From a virus, in the IMG/VR virus record IMGVR_UViG_3300018063_000036, positions 1 through 29,330 of that record: DNA of 29,330 bases, one strand, 5' to 3'. Positions 9,647-18,754 of this stretch are shown in pieces. Positions within the stretch are counted from its first letter, which is position 1; each line of letters opens with the position of its first letter. Both the position numbers and the translations under genes were made by a program. The notes beneath the pieces were generated by a model. The model searched no databases, was not told the origin of the DNA, and saw only the letters and a list, made by a program, of their open reading frames with translations.

Positions 9647-11465
9647 AGAACAGCTTTTAACTGAAGCCGATCTTGATAAGGTCGAAGAATTGGAACTTTG
9701 GGAAAACAGGGCCGAGTTGGCACGAGTTGACAGTTGGGCATTTCTGAAATATTTCGCCCGTACGGCGGATGAACACGACCCGGCGCACGTCTATAAACCA
9801 TTTCCTATTCGGGGCTATTTAAGAATCATCGACCGGGTGTTTGACGAATTACAAATTGCCTACATAGAAAAAACTGGACAGATGAAGCTGACTTGGGTTT
9901 TCGTCGGGAAAACACTTCATAACGCTATGTTTCAAAATTCACGTTTGATTGCTGACCAGTCGGAAAATCAGAAAAAGGCCAATGCTGTTCTGGGCCGACA
10001 AAAACATATGTACCGGGGCTTGGTGGATTTTGCACCGCTCTTTGAGAAAAGCGGCGGACCCCCCATAGCCAAAGAAGTCAACGGGAAGTTCGGTAGCGAT
10101 ACTGAACTGGAGTTTCCGCAGAATAATTCAAAAATTATTGCGATACCACAGGGCAAAGACGCCGTTCAGTCCTATACCTGGTCAATCATTTTTGCTGACG
10201 AATTAAATCTTCAACCAAAGAGCGGTGAGGGTTATGCGGCGGCGGCGCCTTCTATCGGCGGAGGCGGTCGGTGGTTCGGCGTCAGTCGTGCCAACGGTCA
10301 CACGTGGGGCTATTTCATCCGTGAAGGCATTGATTATGAAACGGGCAAGAGAGTCGGGCGCCTGCTTTTGGATTCTCGCTTTGTTGAAACTAAACCGATA
10401 AAACCTCCGGCTCATTTCACCGAAGAACAGCAACGTTGGTATATCGAAAAAGCCTTGCTCGACATGGACGATGAAAAGTTCAAAAACATTCCGCTACTCG
10501 ACTTGATAGCCTGTTGTCCTGGTATGAGAATGTGGCAATATGACAACGGTATGCCCTGTATCCAAGTTCACTACAAAGCCGACCCGTACAAAGACCCGAT
10601 TACGACACTCGGCGCCGAATGGTATAAAGCCGAACGAAAATTGGTTACTACGCAGGCCCATTGGGACCAACACTACGAGATTCAGTATGATGCCTTTGTC
10701 GGACGCAGGGTGATTACAAATTTCTCCATTCCACTTCATGTCAGGAAACCCGAATACGACAGCAACTCGATGCTCTATCTTTCGATGGACTTCGGGGCAA
10801 ATTGCGGTTGCGCCTTCGCTCACTACACAAAGATTCCCGATTATCACGCTGAGCGCTTGAGTATCATCGATGAGATTTATTTGGAAAGTTCGGACACTCA
10901 CCAACTGGCCAAAGAAGTCAGGAAGCGACTGGAGGGACCATACTACCGGTCGTGGCAGAATAATTACATCAGAGCCTTTTGTGATCCGGCCGGTCATATC
11001 GGCGATGCCACCGTTTCAGATAAATCACTCAACACCTCCATTAAAATTTTACAGTCGGTCGGCATTTATCCGTACACCAAGAAATTCGGAGTCCCAGAAA
11101 GTACGGAAGTTTTGGAAATGGTTTTCGGCTTGATATTACCGGACGGAAAGCCGGCGGTTGAACTTCACGAGCGTTGCATTTATCTCATCGGCTGTTGTCA
11201 GAATCTTCACTTCCCTGAAAACGGCCGGCAAGGCTACTACGAAAAAGACGGGAAGTGGGACCACGGCGGAGACATTCTGCGATATTTGATTAAAAATGTT
11301 TTTGATTATATCGATTTAGCGCCGACCGGAATGAAACAGAATCAAGAGCGGGCTTTTGAATATAAGCGCCGGAAATATACCGGTGAGATTATCGGTGTTA
11401 GGCGCTTACATAATTTAAGGCGGATTAGTCCGCAAAGGACATTGCTTGCCAGACGAAGACATTAA
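9633..11465 (+). CDS. Terminase large subunit
   Basis: A 610-residue packaging motor: N-terminal ATPase, C-terminal RNase H-like nuclease. The Walker B-like IIFADEL is at residues 185-191 and a coupling-motif-like GVSRANG at 216-222. The Walker A is degenerate, with only FVGKTLHN (90-97) as a candidate. Nuclease acidic residues appear in LSMDFG (D386), FCDPAG (D451) and HGGDILRY (D547), the expected order. TTG 9633 has GGAG seven bases upstream. The gene overlaps TerS by 14 and the portal by 20 bases. It moves DNA through the portal and cuts the concatemer. Confidence 0.92.
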   Translation: MSQIEEQLLTEADLDKVEELELWENRAELARVDSWAFLKYFARTADEHDPAHVYKPFPIRGYLRIIDRVFDELQIAYIEKTGQMKLTWVFVGKTLHNAMFQNSRLIADQSENQKKANAVLGRQKHMYRGLVDFAPLFEKSGGPPIAKEVNGKFGSDTELEFPQNNSKIIAIPQGKDAVQSYTWSIIFADELNLQPKSGEGYAAAAPSIGGGGRWFGVSRANGHTWGYFIREGIDYETGKRVGRLLLDSRFVETKPIKPPAHFTEEQQRWYIEKALLDMDDEKFKNIPLLDLIACCPGMRMWQYDNGMPCIQVHYKADPYKDPITTLGAEWYKAERKLVTTQAHWDQHYEIQYDAFVGRRVITNFSIPLHVRKPEYDSNSMLYLSMDFGANCGCAFAHYTKIPDYHAERLSIIDEIYLESSDTHQLAKEVRKRLEGPYYRSWQNNYIRAFCDPAGHIGDATVSDKSLNTSIKILQSVGIYPYTKKFGVPESTEVLEMVFGLILPDGKPAVELHERCIYLIGCCQNLHFPENGRQGYYEKDGKWDHGGDILRYLIKNVFDYIDLAPTGMKQNQERAFEYKRRKYTGEIIGVRRLHNLRRISPQRTLLARRRH

Positions 11466-13524
11466 ACGAGCCGACCGGGAAGAACTCAATCCCTACTTAG
11501 AGCGCCAGCCGGTTCATAAGTTGACGGATAAGCAAGCGTTGCTCCGGGTGATGAATGACTATCGCGAAGCGCAGGCGGCTAAAGACAATGCTCTGACCCG
11601 AGCTGTCCGCTACGATGCCATGTATCAGGCGCTTGATGCACCCGATGAAGCCATTGACCAAACCACCGGCTTAATTGAAGATGACGAATCAATGTACTCC
11701 AATACCTATATGCCGATAGGGGCGGCGATTGTCGATTCGGCCATAGCTCAACTGTTCAATCTCATTTTTGCGACAGAAGACTATTTCAAAATTGAAGCGG
11801 ACGACATCGAGGATATGCTGTTTGAAACCGAAGTGACGGCGTTTTTCAAAAAGCGCCATAAAGAAATGGGCTTCAAGCACAAGGTCTATCAGGCACTCTC
11901 TCAAGCTTGCTGCTTTGATTACGCAGTAACCCATACCCGTTGGTTGATGGAGGGTGGCTACGAACCTCGGCCAGTCAGGCGGATTGAGGAAGTAAAATTG
12001 GGCGCCACGATGTTACGAAAGCAGACGGTGCGAGCCGAGACGATGTATGTACCGGACAAAATCGACCGCTCCGATTTACAGGTCTTGAATTTTATGCGCT
12101 GTTATCCCGATCCGTTGGCCACTGACGGATTCAATGACAGCCGCTTCTTTGTAGATGACTTCGATATTGCGCTGGAAGATTTAATTGCGCAATCGGAGAA
12201 TATGGTTCCCTGGGGCAAGTATAAAAATATCGAAAAGATTGTGGCCGAAACCAAAGAGGAACTCGACTCTGGCCAAGTTTACAATGTTGATTATTCGAAA
12301 AGCAGAGACACGGAAATCCGCAAAACGATTCTGCATTCCCGAAAGCGCACGGTCATCCGCTATTGGACAAAACATCATATCATCAAAGTCTGCCAGGGGC
12401 ATATCATCCAGAGACAGAATATCCCGGGCTGGCCGTTGCAAGAGTGGAGCATTTTCCCGAAACCGGTTCCCTCATTCGGCGGGATGGGCTTTCTCCAGAG
12501 AATCGAACGTAATGGTTACGACATCAACGCCAGCTTGAACAGTCGGCGAAATCTCCAGAATTTAATCTCCAATCCCTTTGCAGTGATTGACCAAGAATTG
12601 ATTGGCAGTGAAGAAGGTGAGCCGCGGTTGTGGCCGGGCAAGGTGATGGTTTCCCGGGGCGGCAATGCCAATGACAAGATTTTCGTTTACACTCCCGGCG
12701 CCAATACCAATCAGGATGCCATAGCGGACGTCAATATGCAGATGGAGATGACACAGCGGGTAAGCTCGGTCGATGAAAACGCTTTCGGAATAATCCGCGG
12801 CGACAGAACCACGGCAACGGAAGTCCGACAGGCCGCTGCCGGCAGAATGACTCGATTGGGGGTTACCGCCCAAAGACTCGAAGAGCAATGCCTTGAAAAA
12901 ATCTACATTAACCATTTCCACTTGGAGATGACCTTTTTGACGAAGACGGAGTTTGTCCGGTACTTCGGCGACAAGGGCGAACAAATGTTGGCGGTTGATT
13001 CCGCATCGTTTATGTGGAACAAGATGCCACGCTTTGTGGCAATGGGAACTTTCTCAGTGCTTGAGGATGCCGTAAAGATGCAACAATTCTTTACCGCAGT
13101 GCAGTTGGCGGCGGGAATGCCGCAAGTTCAATTCAACTGGAATAACATTGCTTTACAGGTCTTCCGATATTTGCATCCGAAGGAATACTACAAATTTGTT
13201 AAAGACCCGAACATCCCCAGCGAGAACATTCCGCCGGACATTGAGAATATGCTGATTGCTCAAGGTCGAGTGGTGCGACGCTCACCGGCGAATAACGATG
13301 GCGAACACCTACCCGTCCATGAATCGGTTAAGCTAACAAAAGATTATCAAATTTGGCCGCAGGCCAGAAGACTGTTACTTGACCAACACATCAACGAACA
13401 TAAGGCCGGCCAAGGGGCGGTTGCCAATGCGCCATCCCTACAAAAAATGCTTGGTCGGCAGCAGGACTCGGCTGATTCACTGCGGGGCATCAGGCCGGGC
13501 TTAAATGCACAGGTGGCCGCATAA
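11446..13524 (+). CDS. Portal protein (podovirus-like)
   Basis: A 692-residue protein that forms the ring through which DNA enters and leaves the capsid. The long central core has GMGFLQRIERNGYDINASLN, NLQNLISNPFAVIDQEL, LWPGKVMVSRGG and MTQRVSSVDENAFGIIRG, then TATEVRQAAAGRMTRLGV, the wing/stem pattern seen in large portals of podoviruses. The C-terminus (KAGQGAVANAPSLQ...) is flexible. TTG 11446 is supported by AAAGGA six bases upstream and overlaps the TerL end. The location between TerL and scaffold confirms the call. Confidence 0.9.
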   Translation: MPDEDIKRADREELNPYLERQPVHKLTDKQALLRVMNDYREAQAAKDNALTRAVRYDAMYQALDAPDEAIDQTTGLIEDDESMYSNTYMPIGAAIVDSAIAQLFNLIFATEDYFKIEADDIEDMLFETEVTAFFKKRHKEMGFKHKVYQALSQACCFDYAVTHTRWLMEGGYEPRPVRRIEEVKLGATMLRKQTVRAETMYVPDKIDRSDLQVLNFMRCYPDPLATDGFNDSRFFVDDFDIALEDLIAQSENMVPWGKYKNIEKIVAETKEELDSGQVYNVDYSKSRDTEIRKTILHSRKRTVIRYWTKHHIIKVCQGHIIQRQNIPGWPLQEWSIFPKPVPSFGGMGFLQRIERNGYDINASLNSRRNLQNLISNPFAVIDQELIGSEEGEPRLWPGKVMVSRGGNANDKIFVYTPGANTNQDAIADVNMQMEMTQRVSSVDENAFGIIRGDRTTATEVRQAAAGRMTRLGVTAQRLEEQCLEKIYINHFHLEMTFLTKTEFVRYFGDKGEQMLAVDSASFMWNKMPRFVAMGTFSVLEDAVKMQQFFTAVQLAAGMPQVQFNWNNIALQVFRYLHPKEYYKFVKDPNIPSENIPPDIENMLIAQGRVVRRSPANNDGEHLPVHESVKLTKDYQIWPQARRLLLDQHINEHKAGQGAVANAPSLQKMLGRQQDSADSLRGIRPGLNAQVAA

Positions 13525-13821
13525 ATGCCAGAGCAGAAACCAAAATTTGTAATTTTTACGGAGTTGAGAAGTGACCCAGCTTTTATTGACATTGAAAATT
13601 TTGCGCTCCGGAAAATTAAAGAGCAAAAAGACAAAGCGTTGGCCATGCCGGAGGGGACGGTGGAGCAGGAACACTTGGCCAAGGCGGAACGCCAGAAAGC
13701 GGCTCATTGGGACGAACTTTGGAATTCGATAAAGCTCTATATGTTCAATACGATAGGACAAAAAAGTAAACCAAGTCATAAACCAAAACAATTTCAATTA
13801 AGGAGACAAAATGCTATTTAG
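13525..13821 (+). CDS. Small hypothetical protein between portal and scaffold
   Basis: A 98-residue, highly charged helical protein (RKIKEQKDKALAMPEG, KAERQKAAHWDELW) with ATG 13525 immediately after the portal stop. The last eleven bases overlap the scaffold gene. It has no recognised family. Small proteins in this position can be head-completion or scaffold accessory factors, but that is positional inference only. Confidence 0.7.
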   Translation: MPEQKPKFVIFTELRSDPAFIDIENFALRKIKEQKDKALAMPEGTVEQEHLAKAERQKAAHWDELWNSIKLYMFNTIGQKSKPSHKPKQFQLRRQNAI

Positions 13822-14614
13822 ACGACACATAGGTCTCGACCGCAAATCCGGAGACACGGGTGGCGGTGCGACTGGCGGAACGGAAGATGCGAATGCTGGT
13901 AAAGGCGGCGCAGGTTCCGGCGGAAGTCAGGGTGGAGACACATCGACCTCAGGTGACGCCAAGAACCAAGTAACTCCCGAACAGCAGATTGCCAACATCA
14001 CGAAAGAGCGGGACGAGGCGATTAAGAAACACGACGCCTTAGCCAAGCGCATCGGTGAACAGGGTAACCAGATAGCTACTCTGAAAAAAATCGATACAGG
14101 CTTGAGAAGTGACCCGAAAACTCTTTTGTCGAATCTGGCCAAATCTGCCGGTCTCGAAATCTATTTCGACAAACCCCAAACCGCCAGTGCACAAGGTGGG
14201 CAGGGTGATGGGAAGACAGACATTCAGAAAACCGGACTTGAGATGAAGGACATTACGGCTACTTTTAACCGCAACATCCAGTCTTATCTGAATCCGATGC
14301 AGGAAAGAATGTTTGCAACCCAGCACAAAGATTGGGATGTTTTAGCGGATGAAAGGTCTTCCGTGAAGTTGGATCACGACAGCGGAACCCTTACTGACAG
14401 CGAACTTCTCCACTTCGCCGCGAGGGGCAGAAACCTCGGCGCCATTCTTGCGGATGCCAAACAGGACTGGGAAAAGGAATATATCGAGAATCTTGCGAGA
14501 AAGAATAAGGAGCAACAGGAAACTGGCGGAGCCGGTGGTGGCGATAAAGGCAACACTGGAAAGAAGGCTGCCGCATCGCTTGAACAAGCGGTTGCTGGCG
14601 GAATTTTCAGATAA
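13811..14614 (+). CDS. Capsid scaffold protein (probable)
   Basis: A 267-residue protein with scaffold-like composition: a Gly/Thr/Ser-rich disordered N-terminus (residues 15-48), a coiled-coil block (TKERDEAIKKHDALAKRI, about 62-80), a charged Gln/Glu-rich middle and a Gly/Lys/Ala-rich end. There are no enzymatic motifs. AAGGAGA lies directly upstream of ATG 13811. Its position immediately before the major capsid gene is classic. Scaffolds template procapsid assembly and leave or are degraded; no protease gene is seen nearby. Confidence 0.82.
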   Translation: MLFRRHIGLDRKSGDTGGGATGGTEDANAGKGGAGSGGSQGGDTSTSGDAKNQVTPEQQIANITKERDEAIKKHDALAKRIGEQGNQIATLKKIDTGLRSDPKTLLSNLAKSAGLEIYFDKPQTASAQGGQGDGKTDIQKTGLEMKDITATFNRNIQSYLNPMQERMFATQHKDWDVLADERSSVKLDHDSGTLTDSELLHFAARGRNLGAILADAKQDWEKEYIENLARKNKEQQETGGAGGGDKGNTGKKAAASLEQAVAGGIFR

Positions 14615-14637
14615 CCTTTTTTTAGGAGAACCACTCG

Positions 14638-15825
14638 ATGGCTTTTTATTCAGAAGCGTCGTTTAAGCGTGGGACAAAAGATACCAGTCTCGAAATATCT
14701 CAAGGGAAGCCACTTGAAATAGGCGAGAAAATCTGGATGCTACACCCAAACCGAAATCAGGGTTTGCGGTGGGCGCTACGCACAGGACGGCGCGTCAACA
14801 CACCAAGAGTCACATTCGGACACAATGAAACTGTGCCGAATCCTCAGTGGGTAACTTACAATGGTGCCAACGAGACATCGCAGGGGACAACCGGACTTGT
14901 TTTCAAAACAGGTCACGGCACCCGCCTGACAACCGGATTCCGAATCTTCTTCCCGAGGATAAAGGAAATCATCCGGTTGACGGCAGTGATGTCCACGGAC
15001 ACAACTGGTACAGTTACCCGCAACTTCGGCCTCGGCAATGCGACTACTTCATTGCTGAAAGTCGGAGACAAAGGGCTTCTACTGACGCCAGTATTCGAGG
15101 AAGGTTTCACGATTGGTCTCGGTTTGACCAGCTCTCAAGTCAATCGCTCATTCCCCGTGGAAGAAGTTGATTGGCCAATAGCGCTGTCACACAAAGAGGC
15201 TGCAGAAGCATCATATGCCGGCGACCCGTTTGTTCGGGCCGTTGAGAATTCGATACAGCAATCAAAAGACCAGATGGAAGCGACAATGTATTTTGGCGCC
15301 AAGGCCACTACCACTGTCGGTGGTATTCCCATAACCGCGGCTGAAGGTTGCGCTAACTTCGTTCAAACGAATGTTTATAGTGCAACTTATTTGAGCCGTA
15401 TGGACTTGTGGGACATCATCGGTGAAATTTTGTCGCGTTCACCAGAAGGTTTTTCCATTCATTGCTCGTGGGCCTTCAAGAATTTAATCACCGGGTGGGG
15501 ATTAAATAGTGTCGTTACCACCCCTGACACCACGGTCGATGGTCTCAGCATTACGACTTTGAGAACCCCGAATGGCGATTTCCCACTTCAGGTTATAGAC
15601 CTGTTTGGACAAGAGCCGACCCTGATGGGTACGGTGATGTTCATTCCCTACGGGAAGATTGACTACCGGCCGCTCGTTTACTATGAGGATTGGGACATCC
15701 GTTACTATCCGATCCCGAAAGTCAAGACGATGGCCAAGGAAGGTCACATCTACGGCATCTATGGCTGGGAGTATTTTGAGCAGGAAACCTGGGGTAAACT
15801 CGAAGGTCTGCGGTTCGCCGCATAA
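14638..15825 (+). CDS. Major capsid protein
   Basis: A 395-residue protein with AGGAGA eight bases upstream of ATG 14638. It is strand-rich, with motifs such as FPVEEVDWPIALSHKE, NSIQQSKDQMEATMYFGA, YLSRMDLWDIIGEIL and a C-terminal DYRPLVYYEDWDIRYY / GIYGWEYFEQETWGKL. Size, position after the scaffold and low cysteine count fit an HK97-fold phage capsid protein. It may belong to the group of podovirus capsid proteins that includes SU10, but this is not certain. A structure prediction would settle the fold. Confidence 0.87.
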   Translation: MAFYSEASFKRGTKDTSLEISQGKPLEIGEKIWMLHPNRNQGLRWALRTGRRVNTPRVTFGHNETVPNPQWVTYNGANETSQGTTGLVFKTGHGTRLTTGFRIFFPRIKEIIRLTAVMSTDTTGTVTRNFGLGNATTSLLKVGDKGLLLTPVFEEGFTIGLGLTSSQVNRSFPVEEVDWPIALSHKEAAEASYAGDPFVRAVENSIQQSKDQMEATMYFGAKATTTVGGIPITAAEGCANFVQTNVYSATYLSRMDLWDIIGEILSRSPEGFSIHCSWAFKNLITGWGLNSVVTTPDTTVDGLSITTLRTPNGDFPLQVIDLFGQEPTLMGTVMFIPYGKIDYRPLVYYEDWDIRYYPIPKVKTMAKEGHIYGIYGWEYFEQETWGKLEGLRFAA

Positions 15826-15837
15826 GGAGGATTGACG

Positions 15838-16662
15838 ATGTATTCTTACAATTTTCAACCTCAGGATTGGATACGCAAATCCGTTCTTTCAATAACCGAC
15901 GCTGGTATTCTTATGCGTATCCGGCAGAAGAAAACCTCTGCCTTAGGCGGCCAAGCCGTTGCTCAAATCAGCATAGCCGTGACAACCGGCGATGTTACGT
16001 TTGAGCAGGGAGCCACCGTAGCGGCTGCCAACACGACTACTGGTGACAATCCTCAAGTGGGTGCGACCCCCGGAGTGATTGACCTGTCGGCGTTGGTGCC
16101 CGTGACCTACGCAGCATTCAAGGCGGCCGTTGATGAGACCGATGATTGGGAGTGCATCTTAACAGGCGCACTGCCCGACGACCTTATCGAAGCCGCCGGC
16201 ACCGGAGACCTGCTTACGGCAACCGACACTCTTTGCTCCACCGATGCCGGTGGTGCAGTGCTGAACGACATCAGTCAGTCACTTATGGAAGTGGCCTCGA
16301 TGACGTTCAATGCCGGTAGCAACGTGCCGCATAACCACGACGCTAATGTCCTGCACGAATTGCAGGAAGTGAAGGGGACATTTACCTACACTGGAGCGGC
16401 CACGCTGAAGGTGTTTGAGTGCGATGACGTCGCTAACACCTCACTCGAGATTCTCAATATCGGGGCAGCCGCCACGACGGTTGAGAAGGCTTATCCGGGC
16501 GATGCCGGACGTGGTGAACCGATTATAAGTACAAAGTCGAAGAGATTAGTGGTGAAGGCCGCAGCCGCGACCACGCTCACCGTCTCCAGTCTTTTTATCA
16601 ATGGTCGGTCTTATGCCTATGGCCCCGGAATCAGAAAAGGCAAGTTAGAGTCTTCGCTCTAA
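15838..16662 (+). CDS. Virion structural protein, possible head decoration
   Basis: A 274-residue protein starting at ATG 15838, with AAGGAGG (15824-15830) 7 bases upstream. It is rich in Ala, Thr, Val and Gly with many predicted strands (TFEQGATVAAANTTTGD, TGAATLKVFECDDVANTS, AAATTLTVSSLFINGRSY), typical of phage decoration or fibre-like head proteins. The position directly after the major capsid gene supports a head role. No specific family was recognised. Confidence 0.7.
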   Translation: MYSYNFQPQDWIRKSVLSITDAGILMRIRQKKTSALGGQAVAQISIAVTTGDVTFEQGATVAAANTTTGDNPQVGATPGVIDLSALVPVTYAAFKAAVDETDDWECILTGALPDDLIEAAGTGDLLTATDTLCSTDAGGAVLNDISQSLMEVASMTFNAGSNVPHNHDANVLHELQEVKGTFTYTGAATLKVFECDDVANTSLEILNIGAAATTVEKAYPGDAGRGEPIISTKSKRLVVKAAAATTLTVSSLFINGRSYAYGPGIRKGKLESSL

Positions 16663-16676
16663 CCAACGTAATAGAC

Positions 16677-16708
16677 ACAGTGAGCAGAGTTAATTCTCTG
16701 CTCTCTGT
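16677..16708. other. Strong stem-loop between structural genes
   Basis: ACAG + GAGCAGAG (16677-16689, with one T) pairs with CTCTGCTC + CTGT (16696-16708) around a TTAATT loop: twelve pairs and one T-T mismatch. It fills the only sizeable gap in the virion operon, and no T-run follows. It probably marks an mRNA processing or stability site that separates expression of head genes from later ones. Confidence 0.65.
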
Positions 16709-16722
16709 TAAAGAAAGGATTT

Positions 16723-17154
16723 ATGGAAAACATTCCGAAAAAGTATCAGACGGCGGATATGGAAGTGGCCGCGTCATTTGAGTCCACCTATTTGGGAGAC
16801 TATCAGTTGAAACTCATTCCGGTCGAACACCGACAAGCCCCGAATGGTGATGTCGAAAAAGTGCCCGAGACTGGATTAACTATCCGCTTCGAAGGGGGTA
16901 GGCGGCTCATTGATAACAGCAAGGTCCTAAAGACGGTTATGGAATCGAGCGCCTATGTCAATGGTGACGTTCGGATTGACCCCGAAGACCCGACCGGTTT
17001 CTGGCGCAAGGCGGGAATTTTGAAAACCGAGAAGCGCGAAGTTGTGGTCAGGGGAGAACTCGGACCGGCGCCAAAATTCGAAGACCTGAAGAAGTTGGAC
17101 AATATCAAGTTGGGTGAAGCGCCGGTTGAAACCGTTGTTGTCACTCAAGGATAG
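16723..17154 (+). CDS. Small virion-operon protein, unknown function
   Basis: A 143-residue protein from ATG 16723, with AAAGGATTT upstream. It is acidic and strand/helix mixed (YLGDYQLKLIPVEHRQ, LTIRFEGGRRLIDNS, KFEDLKKLDNIKL). No family was recognised. Its position between the putative head-decoration gene and the head-tail adaptor suggests a small structural or assembly protein. Confidence 0.7.
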   Translation: MENIPKKYQTADMEVAASFESTYLGDYQLKLIPVEHRQAPNGDVEKVPETGLTIRFEGGRRLIDNSKVLKTVMESSAYVNGDVRIDPEDPTGFWRKAGILKTEKREVVVRGELGPAPKFEDLKKLDNIKLGEAPVETVVVTQG

Positions 17155-17156
17155 CG

Positions 17157-17831
17157 ATGGCCACCATTTCTTGGTACGCGACTGAGATGATGGACGAGTT
17201 CAAGTCGTCCGCCACTGATGTTCGTGCTCGAGTAGAACGGGCGGCGCGGGAGGTTGTTTTAGACATTCTGCTTCAAAATGATTCCCGCTTCCGGCGGCTT
17301 GAGAAGAAAACCACCTTGGCTTTTGCCGCTAACGATGATGCCGAGAAATTGCCGGCTGACTTTCGGACTATTAAACGGCCATTGATTGAAGTTGATAGCA
17401 CGGGAAAGCACATCGCCGAAATTGACATTGTGACCGACAGCGAATTCTGGCGGCGCAAAGGCGATGAAAATTACGCTGGCGTTCCCTATACGATGGTCGA
17501 AACCCGACAGACCCCGGTAGCGGCGGAATACTTGGTGTTAAGTGCACTGCCCACGAGCACCCGATATTTTACATTTGGCTATTATCGGAAACCGACTGGT
17601 GATGACGCCGACATGGTTGAAAACGAGGGTTTAGTTAAAAATGGCATTCGCTCCCGCTTCAGGGAATTCATGGGGATGGACGGTGCTGGCGTGGCCTTGC
17701 AGATTTACGAGGGAACGAAAAAGAACGCCATTGAACATCCGGGTGAACGGGCGACTGGGCTATCACTGCGTCCGAGCAAAAAGCAGCAGAGACTCAATCG
17801 GCTCCTCCATAAAATTGGCAGGGGGAACTGA
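17157..17831 (+). CDS. Head-tail adaptor protein (podovirus type)
   Basis: A 224-residue protein. The N-terminal helices (VRARVERAAREVVLDILLQN) are followed by KLPADFRTIKRPLIEV (about residues 64-79), a DSEFWRRKG block and FTFGYYRKPTGD, matching the L-P-x-D-F-x-x-I...V...Y-Y-x-K-P layout of phage adaptor proteins that sit under the portal. AAGGATAGCG precedes ATG 17157. A related but signal-peptide-bearing protein is encoded next, so this may be one of an adaptor pair. It would connect portal to tail in the cytoplasm. Confidence 0.78.
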   Translation: MATISWYATEMMDEFKSSATDVRARVERAAREVVLDILLQNDSRFRRLEKKTTLAFAANDDAEKLPADFRTIKRPLIEVDSTGKHIAEIDIVTDSEFWRRKGDENYAGVPYTMVETRQTPVAAEYLVLSALPTSTRYFTFGYYRKPTGDDADMVENEGLVKNGIRSRFREFMGMDGAGVALQIYEGTKKNAIEHPGERATGLSLRPSKKQQRLNRLLHKIGRGN

Positions 17832-17839
17832 TAACCATT

Positions 17840-18754
17840 ATGGGAAATTTTAGCGGGTCGTCGAAAAAACACCTTGGGATTGCCCTCATGGTTTTTCTAT
17901 TGTGTTCACCTCTCATCCAGGCGGCGACCCTTATTCAACTTGACGCTAAACTCCGGCATCGGGTGAATGAAGTCGATACGATGATTGCTCTTTTTGACAC
18001 GACCAATTCATTCAGCTGGTTCAATCAGGCGCAGGACAAAATAGCGGTCATTGCCGGATATTTCCCCAAGTTTATTGACAGTAGTTTATCGAATGTCGAT
18101 TCGTCGTGGTTTAAGTTGCCTACGGATTTTCGCCAGATTAAGGCGGTGTACGTCATAGCACAAAAGAGATTCTATCCGGTCTTTCCAAATCCGGGATTTC
18201 TCGGACAGGCACAAGGAATGCAATACTCGATAGTTTGGCAGACGGAAGACACTGCTCGACTATTATTAGTTCGAGGGGGAATTCAAGATAAGCAGACGAA
18301 TGTAATTTTTAGCGCCGATTCTACGACCTACCGATTGCCAAGTGATGTGCGGAATGTTGTCGGCTGTATGGTTTGGGCGGGGCAGTGGGAGCCGATAACT
18401 TTGAGTCCGATGTTCACGACCGACGGCACAAGGCTTTACGATCTTCACTTCAAACATCGGGATACAGCGTTATTGTATCTGCGGGGAAACTTTGCGGAGG
18501 GGGATTCTGTCCGGGTATTCTATCAGAAAACAGTGGAGGTCAGCGACAGAATCAGGATTGAGTATTTGAGCATTCCGGTTGATATGGCGCTTTCGACAAC
18601 GAATTGCGAAGTGCCGGACGATTTAGAGGAATACTTGGTCGAGGAGGCTCTGGGCTATTATTTCGACTACAAGGGCGACCATTCAACCGCACAGGGGTTT
18701 TGGCAGAGAGTACGGATAGATTTGGGGGTTTTGAAACCGCAGGGGCAGCAATGA
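17840..18754 (+). CDS. Adaptor-like tail protein with Sec signal peptide
   Basis: A 304-residue protein. Residues 1-13 are polar and basic (GSSKKH), 14-27 hydrophobic (IALMVFLLCSPLIQ), then A-A-T: a Sec-type signal peptide with likely cleavage after A28 or A29. The rest resembles the preceding adaptor: LPTDFRQIKAV at 93-103. The pattern repeats internally as LPSDVRNVVGCMV at 166-178, suggesting a duplicated beta module. Its C-terminus is acidic and helical (DDLEEYLVEEALGYYFDYKG). The site upstream of ATG 17840 is weak (GGGGGA about 14 bases away). Its stop overlaps the next start. An export signal on a phage adaptor is unexpected. Confidence 0.75.
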   Translation: MGNFSGSSKKHLGIALMVFLLCSPLIQAATLIQLDAKLRHRVNEVDTMIALFDTTNSFSWFNQAQDKIAVIAGYFPKFIDSSLSNVDSSWFKLPTDFRQIKAVYVIAQKRFYPVFPNPGFLGQAQGMQYSIVWQTEDTARLLLVRGGIQDKQTNVIFSADSTTYRLPSDVRNVVGCMVWAGQWEPITLSPMFTTDGTRLYDLHFKHRDTALLYLRGNFAEGDSVRVFYQKTVEVSDRIRIEYLSIPVDMALSTTNCEVPDDLEEYLVEEALGYYFDYKGDHSTAQGFWQRVRIDLGVLKPQGQQ

